Shown one piece after another: positions 7,380 through 14,710 of a DNA stretch of 17,211 nt. Position numbers and translations under genes: made by a program. Origin of the DNA: CAYQDF01 sp964416175 (GTDB lineage: Bacteria > Chloroflexota > Anaerolineae > Anaerolineales > UBA4823); NCBI GenBank assembly GCA_964416175.1, contig CAYQDF010000066.1:1-17211 (forward strand). Reading direction: 5' to 3'. Numbering within the stretch: the first letter of the stretch is position 1; the number at the start of each line of letters is the position of its first letter. A model generated the notes under the pieces. It was not told the DNA's origin, did no database searches, and saw only the letters and a list, made by a program, of their open reading frames with translations.

Positions 7380-8357
7380 TCACGACTCGTCCTCTCTCCA
7401 ATCGTTGGCCGCATCGAGAATATTCTTTTCGTCGACAGTCAACCGCAGTCCGGCTGCCCCGAGGTTATCTTTGAGCTGTTCCGTGGTGCGTGGTCCGATG
7501 ATCGGGCTGGTGATGAGCGGGTTGCTGAGCAGCCAGGCCAGAGCGATCTGTGATAAGGAAAGCCCGCCTCTCTCCCTGGCGAGGAGATCCATTTTCTCCA
7601 GCAGCGCCCAGTTCCGTTCGTTGATGTGCTTCTGCGCGCCGCGCAGCCGGGCGCTGGATACTGGTTTCCCTTCTTTGCGGTATTTCCCCGTCAGGAAGCC
7701 CGCCGCCAGCGGGCTGTATGGAATCACTCCCAGGTTGTAAGCCTGGCAGACTTCGGAAACCTCCTGCTCGAATTCCGCCCGGTGGACAAGGTTGTAATGT
7801 GGCTGGACGGACTCGAACCTGGCGAGATTGTGCCTGTCTGACGCCCACAAGGACTGCATCAGCCGCCAGGCTGGGTAGTTCGAGCAGCCAATGTACCGGA
7901 CCTTCCCCTGGTGAATCAGATCGTCAAAGACTGAGAGGGTCTCTTCGATCGGCGTTTTTTCGTCGTAATAATGGGCCTGGTACAGGTCGATATAATCCGT
8001 TTGCAGCCGCCGGAGAGATCCCTCAACCGCCTGCAGGATGTGCGCCCGTGAAAGGCCTTGATCGTTTGGACCATCGCCCATCGCACCGCGGACCTTTGTG
8101 GCGATGATCACCCGATCGCGCGGGACCTTGTGCTTCTTCAGCCATTCGCCGATGATCGCTTCTGCCACGCCTCCCGGGTTGTTCGGGGCCCAGCAAGAGT
8201 AAATATTTGCCGTATCGATGAAATTGAGCCCGGCCTCGTATGCAGCGGAGAGGATTTCGAACGAGGTTGCTTTGTTCGCGGTCCAGCCGAACTGCATGCT
8301 GCCCAGGCACAGTTCGGAGACTTTGAGCCCGGTCCGTCCAAGATTACGGTACTCCAC
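7380..8357 (-). CDS. Aldo/keto reductase
   Basis: 325 residues from a GTG at 8357, which has AGGAG six bases upstream and begins VEYRNLGRTGLKVSELCLG, the standard start of the family. A longer frame reaching 8423 adds residues with no family likeness. The catalytic tetrad is D48, Y53, K88 and H129 (FIDTANIY, ATKVRG, YQAHYYD), and the NADPH-pocket signatures IGCSNYPAWRL and the late SPIIGPRTTEQL are present. It should be a cytoplasmic NADPH-dependent (TIM-barrel) oxidoreductase of the YajO/Gcy-like class. Its start overlaps the end of the Nudix gene by 14 bases, so the two are made together. Substrate unknown; reduction of an aldehyde or ketone formed during aromatic breakdown is only a guess from position. 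Confidence 0.9.
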   Translation of the reverse strand: MEYRNLGRTGLKVSELCLGSMQFGWTANKATSFEILSAAYEAGLNFIDTANIYSCWAPNNPGGVAEAIIGEWLKKHKVPRDRVIIATKVRGAMGDGPNDQGLSRAHILQAVEGSLRRLQTDYIDLYQAHYYDEKTPIEETLSVFDDLIHQGKVRYIGCSNYPAWRLMQSLWASDRHNLARFESVQPHYNLVHRAEFEQEVSEVCQAYNLGVIPYSPLAAGFLTGKYRKEGKPVSSARLRGAQKHINERNWALLEKMDLLARERGGLSLSQIALAWLLSNPLITSPIIGPRTTEQLKDNLGAAGLRLTVDEKNILDAANDWREDES

Positions 8358-8904
8358 CCGGGTCTCCTTCTCCCAGCAGCCCCTTATAATACGCCAGGAG
8401 GACGCCCAGCTGCAGCGATCCATCGATGAGGTCCCCGCGCAGGATCCTCTTTAAGACCTCGGAGACCGGCAGGCAAACGACATCCAGCTCTTCCCCTGGA
8501 TCCAGGCGCCGCTGGGTTGGCACCAGGTCCCGGGCGAAGAAAAGGCTGGTGAAGACGCGCAGGGTCCCCGGGAACTGATTGTAGCGGGCGAGGGGTTCCA
8601 TGTGGCGCGGATAGTACCCTGTCTCTTCCTCGAACTCGCGCCGTGCGCCTTGCAGCGGGTCTTCACCCGGCTCCAGCCTGCCGGCAGGCAGGTCATATAT
8701 CATCCGACCAATGGGGTGCCGATACTGGTGTGTGAGCAAGATCTCGTTCGCCTCGGTCACGCCGACCGTGGCCACCGCATCTACCGGGCTTTCCAGGTAA
8801 AAGTACGGCTTGCTCACTCCCTCACAGTCCAGGATATCGACTACGACTCGCGCCCACGGGTGGTCGAAGAGGACCTGGGTTTCAACAACTTTTGGTAGAG
8901 CCAT
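8344..8904 (-). CDS. Nudix hydrolase, ADP-ribose pyrophosphatase type
   Basis: 186 residues. A perfect Nudix box runs from G75 to Y97: GRLEPGED at the start, then REFEEETGY, fitting G-x5-E-x7-RE-U-x-EE-x-G-U. The upstream part (YRHPIGRMIYDLPAG) and the size fit the ADP-sugar/NDP-sugar pyrophosphatase group. It would hydrolyse a nucleoside diphosphate linked to another group, using Mg ions. The start codon lies 9 bases after the stop of the EthD-like gene, and its 3' end overlaps the aldo/keto reductase start. A role in the aromatic pathway is not obvious; some Nudix enzymes cleave CoA, but this one lacks a CoA-specific motif I could recognise, so a housekeeping or repair role is as likely. 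Confidence 0.92.
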   Translation of the reverse strand: MALPKVVETQVLFDHPWARVVVDILDCEGVSKPYFYLESPVDAVATVGVTEANEILLTHQYRHPIGRMIYDLPAGRLEPGEDPLQGARREFEEETGYYPRHMEPLARYNQFPGTLRVFTSLFFARDLVPTQRRLDPGEELDVVCLPVSEVLKRILRGDLIDGSLQLGVLLAYYKGLLGEGDPGGVP

Positions 8905-8913
8905 CCTCGGTCC

Positions 8914-9219
8914 CTAATCCTCCGCTCCGGTGATCTCCCCGCTCATCAGGGTGACCAGACCTCCGGCGAACGTGTTCAGGTTTTCACCAGCTGCAGCCAT
9001 CTCGGGGCTTCTCATGCCAGCTTTCAAAGCCTCCAGGCTTTCGAATTCCATCTCTGCCATCATATAGTAGCCCTCGCCCATGTACGTGCGGGTGAACTTT
9101 GTGAGGGTGGTTTTCTTCAACCCAGGGACTTTTGAGATCAGCGGCAGATGGGTATCGAAATATGCCTGGTCGAAGGCCGCTGGATCGGCTGGCTGTTTGT
9201 ACAATGCGACGAGTTTCAT
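8914..9219 (-). CDS. EthD family protein
   Basis: 101 residues, the full length of this small ferredoxin-like (dimeric alpha/beta barrel) family. The recognisable start is MKLVALYKQPADPAAFDQAY followed by HLPLISKVPGLKK, the conserved F-x5-H-x-P-L-x-x-x-x-P-G-x pattern, and the end has a methionine-rich YYMMAEMEF strand. Family members are linked with ether or aromatic degradation but their reaction is mostly unknown. Its ATG follows AGGAG about 10 bases upstream, and it begins 18 bases after paaD, so it is part of the same transcript. It may be an accessory or a small isomerase/oxygenase-like protein of the phenylacetate operon. That part is inference. Confidence 0.85.
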   Translation of the reverse strand: MKLVALYKQPADPAAFDQAYFDTHLPLISKVPGLKKTTLTKFTRTYMGEGYYMMAEMEFESLEALKAGMRSPEMAAAGENLNTFAGGLVTLMSGEITGAED

Positions 9220-9237
9220 GGTTTGTGTTCTCCTGCG

Positions 9238-9714
9238 CTACAGTGGTTTGAAACGCTCAAACGGCTGCCGGCATTGGTTGCAGAAGAATATTGCCCGGCA
9301 GAGGGTGGAGCCGAAATCGTTCTTCAGTTCTGTGTCGTGTGAATTGCAATACGGGCAGGGGACGGCGGCAGCCAGGGCAGCTTCCAGCTGACCGGCGTGT
9401 CGGGGAGGCGGAGACAGGCCGAACCCTCTCAATTTCTCACGGCCAGATTCGGTGATCCAGTCGCTTGACCAGGGAGGGGAGGCAGCCAGGCGCACGTCGA
9501 CTTCTTCCCATCCGGCCTCCCGCAGGCGCCCGGATATCTCGCTGCGCATGACCTCCAGCGCCGGGCACCCGCTGAAAGTGGGGGTCATGGTGACAATCGC
9601 GCGCTTTCCACTGGCGGCAACACCCCGGATCAGACCCATCTCCACCACGGAGATGACCGGGATCTCTGGATCTTTGACCTGCTCCAGGATCTTCCAGATT
9701 CTGCCTGCAGCCAT
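9238..9714 (-). CDS. paaD: Phenylacetyl-CoA epoxidase maturation protein PaaD
   Basis: 158 residues. The N-terminal MIP18/DUF59 domain (about 1-85) has the DPEIPVISVVEMGLI and TPTFSGCPA signatures, with C50 in the position used in Fe-S assembly proteins. The C-terminal part carries a zinc-ribbon-like set, CPYC (C120, C123) and CNQC (C145, C148). This two-part layout is the one known for PaaD, needed to make the ring-1,2-phenylacetyl-CoA epoxidase active though not one of its catalytic subunits. ATG at 9714 is 3 bases after the paaC stop, so coupling is likely. The order paaA-B-C-D is complete here; paaE, normally next, is absent and an EthD gene takes its place. Confidence 0.92.
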   Translation of the reverse strand: MAAGRIWKILEQVKDPEIPVISVVEMGLIRGVAASGKRAIVTMTPTFSGCPALEVMRSEISGRLREAGWEEVDVRLAASPPWSSDWITESGREKLRGFGLSPPPRHAGQLEAALAAAVPCPYCNSHDTELKNDFGSTLCRAIFFCNQCRQPFERFKPL

Positions 9715-9717
9715 GGT

Positions 9718-10506
9718 TCACCAGCTCGCTTCTGGGTCCAGCCGGACAACGGACTGCATCTCATCCACCAGGACATTCAGGTAGGGGGTGTGTTGGTTGC
9801 GAGGGATTTGCTTGCCGGCAGCGTCCGGGGGGACGTTCAGCTGGCAGGATTCGAGGAATTCGGTGGCTGCCTCGCGCCAGGCTTCCTGGAGATGCCCGCC
9901 GGATGGAACATACCCTGAGTATACCAAAACGTCGTTGACTTCTGGTTCGCTGAATAACTGGAAGGCCAGGGGCCAGGCCTGATCCAGGGCTGCCTGCATA
10001 CGGCGGCGGCTTTCCTCGGTGCCCAGCCCCAGCCGGCGGACCCAGGCGCTCGTGTGCCGGCGATGGTAAACCTCCTCACGGCTGATTTTCTTCGCGGCCT
10101 CCGCCAGCGGCGCGTACACGCTTTCCTCAAGCATCGCCAGCCTCACCGTCTCGTACAGGTCAAACAGGTACTGGCGGAGCATGCTGAATGCCCAGTCGCC
10201 GTTGGGGAGTTCGAACAGGGTCGCATTGCGAAAATCCTGCGCCGGCCGGTTAAAGACCAGTTCATCCGGGTAGGTCTCCCGGTTTTCTTCGCGGAGGTCG
10301 GCCAGAAGCGTATACCAGATCGCGGCGTGACCGATCTCATCCAGTGCCAGGTTTGCGAAGGCGATGTCCTCTTCGAGCAGCGGGGCGTACCCGCACCACT
10401 CAGAATTCCGGTGGCCCAGGATGAGTTCGTCGTCGCCAGACGCCAGCAAGTATGCGCAGAGCGATTCTTTTATCATGATCTCCATCATCAACCAGGTTTC
10501 ACCCAT
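9718..10506 (-). CDS. paaC: Phenylacetyl-CoA epoxidase subunit PaaC
   Basis: About 262 residues with ATG at 10506. It is the structural ferritin-like partner of PaaA in the 1,2-epoxidase, with the typical start ESLCAYLLASGDDELILGHR followed by NSEWCGYAPLLEEDIA, and the segment EEVYHRRHTSAW in the second half of the four-helix bundle. The start is uncertain: ATG 10506 has AGGA four bases upstream, ATG 10476 has GGAG three bases upstream, and ATG 10488 or 10485 have no clear ribosome site. The open frame extends further back to 10710 but that part overlaps paaB and shows no family likeness. The gap from the paaB stop is about 70 bases, wider than the 2-3 bases elsewhere in the epoxidase block. 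Confidence 0.92.
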   Translation of the reverse strand: MGETWLMMEIMIKESLCAYLLASGDDELILGHRNSEWCGYAPLLEEDIAFANLALDEIGHAAIWYTLLADLREENRETYPDELVFNRPAQDFRNATLFELPNGDWAFSMLRQYLFDLYETVRLAMLEESVYAPLAEAAKKISREEVYHRRHTSAWVRRLGLGTEESRRRMQAALDQAWPLAFQLFSEPEVNDVLVYSGYVPSGGHLQEAWREAATEFLESCQLNVPPDAAGKQIPRNQHTPYLNVLVDEMQSVVRLDPEASW

Positions 10507-10576
10507 CCATTCCTGTTTGCCGTAAAGAAACCCTCGGACACCGCTGTCAGGTCCCCGCCTTCCCCAGCTGCACAGA

Positions 10577-11131
10577 TCACCGCCCGGCGCCCTGCCCCCG
10601 GGTGCTTTTTGTGAGCGATCGCATGGCGGTGAGCGTATGGAAGTCGGTCGAAAGCCGGAACGGTTTATCCCACACCGGGGCAAACATACTCTCTGCATCT
10701 TCCGGCGCACTGCAAGTGATGTCGCGCGCCGGCACTACCCACCAGGTGAAAGTCGGCACCCGGCTGAATTTCTCCAGTGCAGCCCGCAGCGCAGCCTGGA
10801 GCGTGGCAGCTCGAACTTCGCCAACCATCACCTGGGTGCCGGCTGATTTCTGCTTGGCGAACACGACGTAGGTTTCCTCCAATGGACCTCCGCCCTGGTC
10901 CGCTTCGTCCTGCTCTTCCAGCGCGGCGAGCTCCTGATCGGTGCAAGCGAAGATTGCGGTCACGGGCGTCACCCATAAGGCGTTGCATTCCGGGCGGCGG
11001 ACGAACACATCCCGGGCGTTCAGCAGCGCCAGCTCGGCGTCGGGGGCGTGCACCGAGCCGACGTCCTGGTAAGGGGAACCGGGTTTTTCCTGGAGAAAGA
11101 CCTGGAAACGGGGGAGCTGCGTGTCGGGCAT
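10577..11131 (-). CDS. paaB: Phenylacetyl-CoA epoxidase subunit PaaB, tandem-duplicated form
   Basis: 184 residues, about twice the roughly 95 residues of the Escherichia coli subunit. The first half (about 7-72) begins PRFQVFLQEKPGSPYQDVGS and continues HAPDAELALLNARDVFVRR, ending ALWVTPVTAI, the classic PaaB pattern. The second half (about 87-170) repeats it: EETYVVFAKQKSAGTQVMVG, AATLQAALRAALEKF, FTWWVVPARDIT and a C-terminal WDKPFRLSTDFHT like the usual PaaB end. The two are joined by an acidic glycine-rich linker. PaaB forms a bridge between PaaAC dimers, so two fused copies could act as one pseudo-dimer. ATG at 11131 lies 2 bases after the paaA stop. Confidence 0.9.
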   Translation of the reverse strand: MPDTQLPRFQVFLQEKPGSPYQDVGSVHAPDAELALLNARDVFVRRPECNALWVTPVTAIFACTDQELAALEEQDEADQGGGPLEETYVVFAKQKSAGTQVMVGEVRAATLQAALRAALEKFSRVPTFTWWVVPARDITCSAPEDAESMFAPVWDKPFRLSTDFHTLTAMRSLTKSTRGQGAGR

Positions 11132-11133
11132 GA

Positions 11134-12074
11134 TCAGCCGCCTGCTGCATGCTTCTCGCTAAATTCCATGAGCGCTTCTCTGACCCAGGCGCCCGCCTCG
11201 TGAGCGGCTAGGCGGGCCTGCATGCGTTCCTGGTTGCAGGGACCTTTGCCGTTGATCACGCGCCAGAATTCATCCCAGTTGATCGGCCCGATCATCCAGT
11301 TGCCGGATTCTGGATCGAAGCGCAGGTCAGGGTCCGGGACAGTCAGCTGGAGCGCGTGCAGTTCGGGCACGATCTGGTTCACGAATGTCCGCCGCAGCTC
11401 GTCGTTCGTGCGNNNNNNNNNNTGATGCCCCAGCGCTTCAGGATCGGCGTGTTTGGGGAATCGCTATCGTGTGGACCGAACATCATCAGGGTCGGCCACC
11501 ACCAGCGGTTGATCGCGTCCTGGACCATGGCCTTCTGCCGGGGTGTGCCCTGCGCCATCCGGATGACGATATCCTGGCCCTGTTTTTTGTGGAAATTCTC
11601 CTCCGCGCAGATCCGCACCATCGCCCGGGCGTAGGGACCATAGGAGCAGCGCGCCAGCATGGTCTGGTTAAGGATCGCGGCGAAATCGACCAGGTAGCCG
11701 ATCACGCCCACGTCAGCCCAGGTCAGGGTTGGATAGTTGAAGATATTGGAATATTTTGCCTGCCTGGACAGCAAGGCTGCGATCATCTCCTCGCGAGTGA
11801 CGCCCAGCGTCTCAGCCGCATGGTAGAGGTACTGCCCATGACCAGCCTCGTCCTGGACCTTCGCCAGCAGGATCATCTTCCGGCGCAGGGTCGGCGCGCG
11901 CGTGATCCACGCGCCTTCTGGCAGCATGCCAACGATTTCGCTGTGCGCATGCTGGGAGATCATGCGCACCAACTGCCGGCGGTACTCTTCCGGCATCCAG
12001 TCGCCGGGCTCGATCTTCTCACCGCGGGCGATCCTGGCTTCGAATGCAGCAAGTTGGGATTCGTTCGCTTCCAT
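11134..12074 (-). CDS. paaA: Phenylacetyl-CoA epoxidase catalytic subunit PaaA (interrupted by assembly gap)
   Basis: The diiron oxygenase subunit that forms the ring-1,2-epoxide of phenylacetyl-CoA. From ATG 12074 the ferritin-like core shows the likely iron ligands E46 (HAHSEIVG), E76 and H79 (VQDEAGH), and E158/E159 and H162 (CAEENFHKK). The frame runs to LKRWGI and then meets ten Ns (11413-11422). After the Ns the protein continues in another frame as RTNDELRRTFVNQIVPELH, ending GPCNQERMQARLAAHEAGAW, the family C-terminus. So the gene is almost surely whole; the ten Ns are not the true gap length. About 310 residues in total, normal for PaaA. It starts 22 bases after the aldehyde dehydrogenase stop. 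The ribosome site is weak. Confidence 0.94.
11413..11422. other. Assembly gap (10 Ns) inside paaA
   Basis: Ten unknown bases. On the minus strand the frame before ends ATC-A and the frame after starts CGC-ACG-AAC. Keeping the PaaA frame open needs a gap length of 2 modulo 3, for example 2, 5 or 8 bases, so ten is a placeholder. Confidence 0.97.
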
Positions 12075-12096
12075 ATCAGATCAATTCGCCACCAAA

Positions 12097-13605
12097 TCAG
12101 ATCCCCACCCAGACTGTCTTCACCTGGGTATACAGCTCGATGGCGTCTTTGCCCATCTCCCGACCGAAACCGCTTTGCTTGTACCCTCCGAAAGGCGCGG
12201 CAGGGTCGAAAGTTCCATAGCCGTTGATCCACACTGTCCCGGCTTTAACCGCGCGCGCAAAACGGTGTGCGGTGCTCAGATCTCTGGTCCAGACGCCGGC
12301 AGCCAGCCCATACCGCGTGGCGTTGGCGCGGTCCACGAGCTCGTCGAAATCAGTAAATGAGGTGACGGCGGCCACCGGACCGAAGATCTCTTCCTGGACA
12401 ATGGAAAAGTCTTCGTCAGCGTAGGCGAACACCGTTGGGGCGACGAAATAGCCACCTGCGAGGTCTCCCCCCAACCGTTCACCGCCGGTGATTAGCCGGG
12501 CGCCCTCGGCTTGCCCGCGCTCGATGTAGCCCAGCACCCGGGCAAGCTGGTTCTCTGAAACCAGGGGACCGATGTGCACTTTCGGGGTAAAGCCGATCCC
12601 CACGCGGATGTTGCGCGCTTCGTTTGCGAGCCCCTCGAGGACCTGCTCGTACACGGCCTGTTCGACGAACAGGCGTGAGCCGGCGACGCATTCCTGCCCG
12701 GCTGTGCTGAAGACCGCCCACAGCGAGCCTTTTACTGCTTTTACTAGGTCAGCGTCGGCGAAGATCACGTTCGGGGATTTCCCGCCCAGCTCCAGGCTGA
12801 CGCGCTTCAGGTTGCTCTCCGCTGAGGCGGCCATGATTTTTCTTCCCACTTCGGTCGATCCGGTAAAGGCGATCTTATCAACCCCCATGTGGTGCGTGAG
12901 TGCGGCGCCCGTCGGCTCTCCCGGCCCGGTCAGGATGTTCACCACGCCGTCCGGAAATCCAGCCGACTGGATCAGCTCTCCCAGGCGGATGGCGGTCAAT
13001 GGAGTTTCCTCGGCCGGCTTCAGAATGACGGTGTTGCCGCAGGCCAGTGCCGGCGCCAGCTTCCAGGCGCACATCAGGAGCGGGAAATTCCAGGGGATGA
13101 TCAGCCCGACGACGCCGATCGGTTCACGGAGCGTGTATACAAACTGGTTCGAAACGGCGACTGGGATGGTAGTCCCCTCAATTTTCGTCGCCCATCCGGC
13201 GTAATAGCGGAAGTGCCAGGAGGCAGCGGGCAGGTCCCAGCCGCGCGAGATGCGGATCGGCTTGCCGTTATCGAGGGTTTCCAGCTCAGCCAGCTCATCG
13301 GCGTGCTGGTCGATCAGATCGGCCAATCTCCACAGCAGCTCGCCCCGCTCGGCGGCGCTCATCGTCCTCCAGGCGCCGTGTTCGAAGGCGGCGCGAGCTG
13401 CATCAACTGCCTGATCGACATCCTGCTCGCCTGCCAGGGCGACCCGGGTCAGTTCCTCCCCGGTAGCGGGGTCCACGGTGGGGAAGGTAGCGCCGTCGGA
13501 CGCCTCCTGCCACTGACCTCCGATGAACAGCTTCTTAGGACCGGACTGAAGGAAGGCGAGCGTGCTTTCCTGGAGTGCGACTTCGGGAGGCAGCTTGAGA
13601 GTCAT
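12097..13605 (-). CDS. NAD(P)-dependent aldehyde dehydrogenase (possible phenylacetaldehyde dehydrogenase)
   Basis: 502 residues. Complete class I/II-type aldehyde dehydrogenase: N173 in IIPWNFPLL, the nucleotide-binding FTGSTEVGRKIM, general-base E272 in LELGGKSPNV, and catalytic C306 in GQECVAGSRLF. The start ATG at 13605 (MTLKLPPEVALQ) lies 4 bases after the crotonase stop with GGAG 9 bases upstream; ATG 13620 is possible but overlaps that gene. A longer frame reaching 13911 is a shadow of the crotonase gene. Next to paaABCD the likely substrate is phenylacetaldehyde, giving phenylacetate, but sequence alone cannot separate this from betaine aldehyde or other substrates. It lacks the ligase-fusion of PaaZ, so it is not the ring-opening enzyme. 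Confidence 0.92.
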   Translation of the reverse strand: MTLKLPPEVALQESTLAFLQSGPKKLFIGGQWQEASDGATFPTVDPATGEELTRVALAGEQDVDQAVDAARAAFEHGAWRTMSAAERGELLWRLADLIDQHADELAELETLDNGKPIRISRGWDLPAASWHFRYYAGWATKIEGTTIPVAVSNQFVYTLREPIGVVGLIIPWNFPLLMCAWKLAPALACGNTVILKPAEETPLTAIRLGELIQSAGFPDGVVNILTGPGEPTGAALTHHMGVDKIAFTGSTEVGRKIMAASAESNLKRVSLELGGKSPNVIFADADLVKAVKGSLWAVFSTAGQECVAGSRLFVEQAVYEQVLEGLANEARNIRVGIGFTPKVHIGPLVSENQLARVLGYIERGQAEGARLITGGERLGGDLAGGYFVAPTVFAYADEDFSIVQEEIFGPVAAVTSFTDFDELVDRANATRYGLAAGVWTRDLSTAHRFARAVKAGTVWINGYGTFDPAAPFGGYKQSGFGREMGKDAIELYTQVKTVWVGI

Positions 13606-13609
13606 CGGG

Positions 13610-14500
13610 CTAGTCTCCATCGGGCGGCGCGCCAGCCAGCCATTCGGGGAATCTGTCTTCCGCCCAGCGGCGGCGGATCTCCTGGTAATCCGGCGTCCGT
13701 TTTTCTGCGAAAGCAGCGACGCCTTCCCAGGTCTCCGGGCTGACGTTGTGGATGGCGAGCCAGTCGCGGCCGTGGCCGATCGTGAGATGCCAGGACAGGT
13801 CTCGCCAGAAATTGAGCTGCTGCTTCGTGTAGCGGGTCTTCTCCGGGAACTTGGCGAGCAGCCGGGAGGCGATCTCGTTGATCTTGGCATCCAGTTCTGC
13901 GCGCGGCACAACCCAGTTCACCAGTCCCCACTCCAGGGCTTTTTGGGCCGGGATCTCTTCGTTCAGGAGGAGGATCTCCCGCGCCCGCCGGTCGCCAACG
14001 ATGAGCGGGAGGAACTGAGTTGCGCCCGCCAGGGCCACGCTGCCGCGGCTCGTGCCGACTTGCCGGATATAGATGTCATCGGCAGCGACAGCCAGGTCGC
14101 AGCTCAGGTTGAATTCGTTGCCTCCACCGACCACGATGCCGTTCAGGCGGGCGATGGTCGGCTTGCCGAGGTTGCGCAGGCGTTCGTGGACTTCGATGAA
14201 ATCGCCCATCCATTTCCAGTAATCCCGCGGCCGCTTCAGGAACTGCTGCTGTTCATCCAGGTCTGCCCCGGTGCAGAAGGCGCGGTCGCCAGCTCCGGTG
14301 AGCACGACGACCCCAATCTCGTCATCCCAGCTGGCGTCTTTCAAAGCTGTGTTCATTTCCTCGAGCACACCGTGGTTGACCGCGTTGAGCACTTCCGGGC
14401 GATTGATGGTAAGGGTGGCGCGCTGTTCAGATTTCTCGTATTGGATGAATTGAAAACCGAAGGCAGCCGGGTCCCTTCCTGTGAATTTTCTCCCGCTCAA
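13610..14500 (-). CDS. Enoyl-CoA hydratase/isomerase (crotonase) family protein with atypical active site
   Basis: 296 residues from a TTG at 14500, with AGGAG nine bases upstream. The crotonase core is clear: oxyanion-hole strand FCTGADL and GIVVGGGNEFNLSCDLAVAA. In the usual hydratase two glutamates act on the substrate. The first is kept as E129 (GGGNEF); the second falls at G149 in QVGTSRGSV, and the Asp used in MenB- or PaaG-like members is also replaced (GSVALAGATQF). ATQFLPLIVGDRRAREILLLN resembles the naphthoate-synthase and 6-oxocyclohexene-carbonyl-CoA hydrolase side of the family rather than PaaF. As first gene of the unit with paaABCD it may process a ring-derived CoA ester, such as oxepin-CoA isomerisation by a PaaG-like role, but I cannot name the reaction. 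Confidence 0.88.
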   Translation of the reverse strand: MSGRKFTGRDPAAFGFQFIQYEKSEQRATLTINRPEVLNAVNHGVLEEMNTALKDASWDDEIGVVVLTGAGDRAFCTGADLDEQQQFLKRPRDYWKWMGDFIEVHERLRNLGKPTIARLNGIVVGGGNEFNLSCDLAVAADDIYIRQVGTSRGSVALAGATQFLPLIVGDRRAREILLLNEEIPAQKALEWGLVNWVVPRAELDAKINEIASRLLAKFPEKTRYTKQQLNFWRDLSWHLTIGHGRDWLAIHNVSPETWEGVAAFAEKRTPDYQEIRRRWAEDRFPEWLAGAPPDGD

Positions 14501-14522
14501 TCCGACACTCTCCTGGAGCCCA

Positions 14523-14537
14523 GATTTGACCTAAATC
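14523..14537. repeat. 15-bp palindrome in the leader of the crotonase gene
   Basis: GATTT-GACCT-AAATC is a perfect 5+5 inverted repeat with a 5-base spacer, 22 bases before the TTG start and about 9 bases before its ribosome site. It could be an operator or small hairpin. Pattern only. Confidence 0.3.
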
Positions 14538-14580
14538 CTCCACCGGGCCAGGGGGAGGTTCTCCTGAACTGCATAATTCC

Positions 14581-14604
14581 TATAATTATAACCTTCTTTG
14601 GTTA
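14581..14604 (-). promoter_or_regulatory. Promoter of the crotonase-ALDH-paaABCD unit with overlapping operator candidate
   Basis: On the minus strand a perfect TATAAT (14585-14590) lies within the palindrome TATAATTATA. Overlapping its upstream edge is the inverted repeat TAACC-N6-GGTTA (14589-14604). No TTGACA-like -35 is seen at 16-18 bases, so activator help or another sigma factor is possible. It lies just downstream of the terminator of the preceding gene, giving a leader of about 77 bases before the TTG start. A regulator bound at the repeat would cover the -10 region and block transcription; the regulator is not in this window. Confidence 0.55.
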
Positions 14605-14659
14605 GAAGTGGATGGAGGGCGCTGCTGGCAGAGGGCAAAGACCCTGACGCCGGCGGTCG

Positions 14660-14697
14660 AAAACCAAACGGTGAAGGCTCAGCCTCCACCGTCTGGT
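14660..14697 (-). terminator. Rho-independent terminator after the SRPBCC-PDZ-DinB gene
   Basis: Arms 14663-14678 and 14682-14697 form a 16-base stem with a 3-base loop. The two positions that mismatch on the plus strand become G-U pairs in minus-strand RNA, so all 16 pair in that direction only, and a TTTT tail (14663-14660 minus) follows. This shows both that the element is a terminator and that it serves the minus strand. It is 44 bases downstream of the stop codon at 14741. Confidence 0.85.
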
Positions 14698-14710
14698 GTT
14701 GCAGAAGCGC

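Noticed and set aside
12075..12108. Two copies of ATCAGATC near the paaA start
   Set aside because: Very short direct repeat in a 22-base gap, one copy covers the ALDH stop; likely chance.
12889..13743. 284-residue plus-strand frame opposite the ALDH and crotonase genes
   Set aside because: Antisense shadow; it spans two well-supported genes and has low-complexity composition.
12097..13911. 604-residue version of the aldehyde dehydrogenase
   Set aside because: The first 100 or so residues are the crotonase gene read in another frame; ATG 13605 gives the normal family length.
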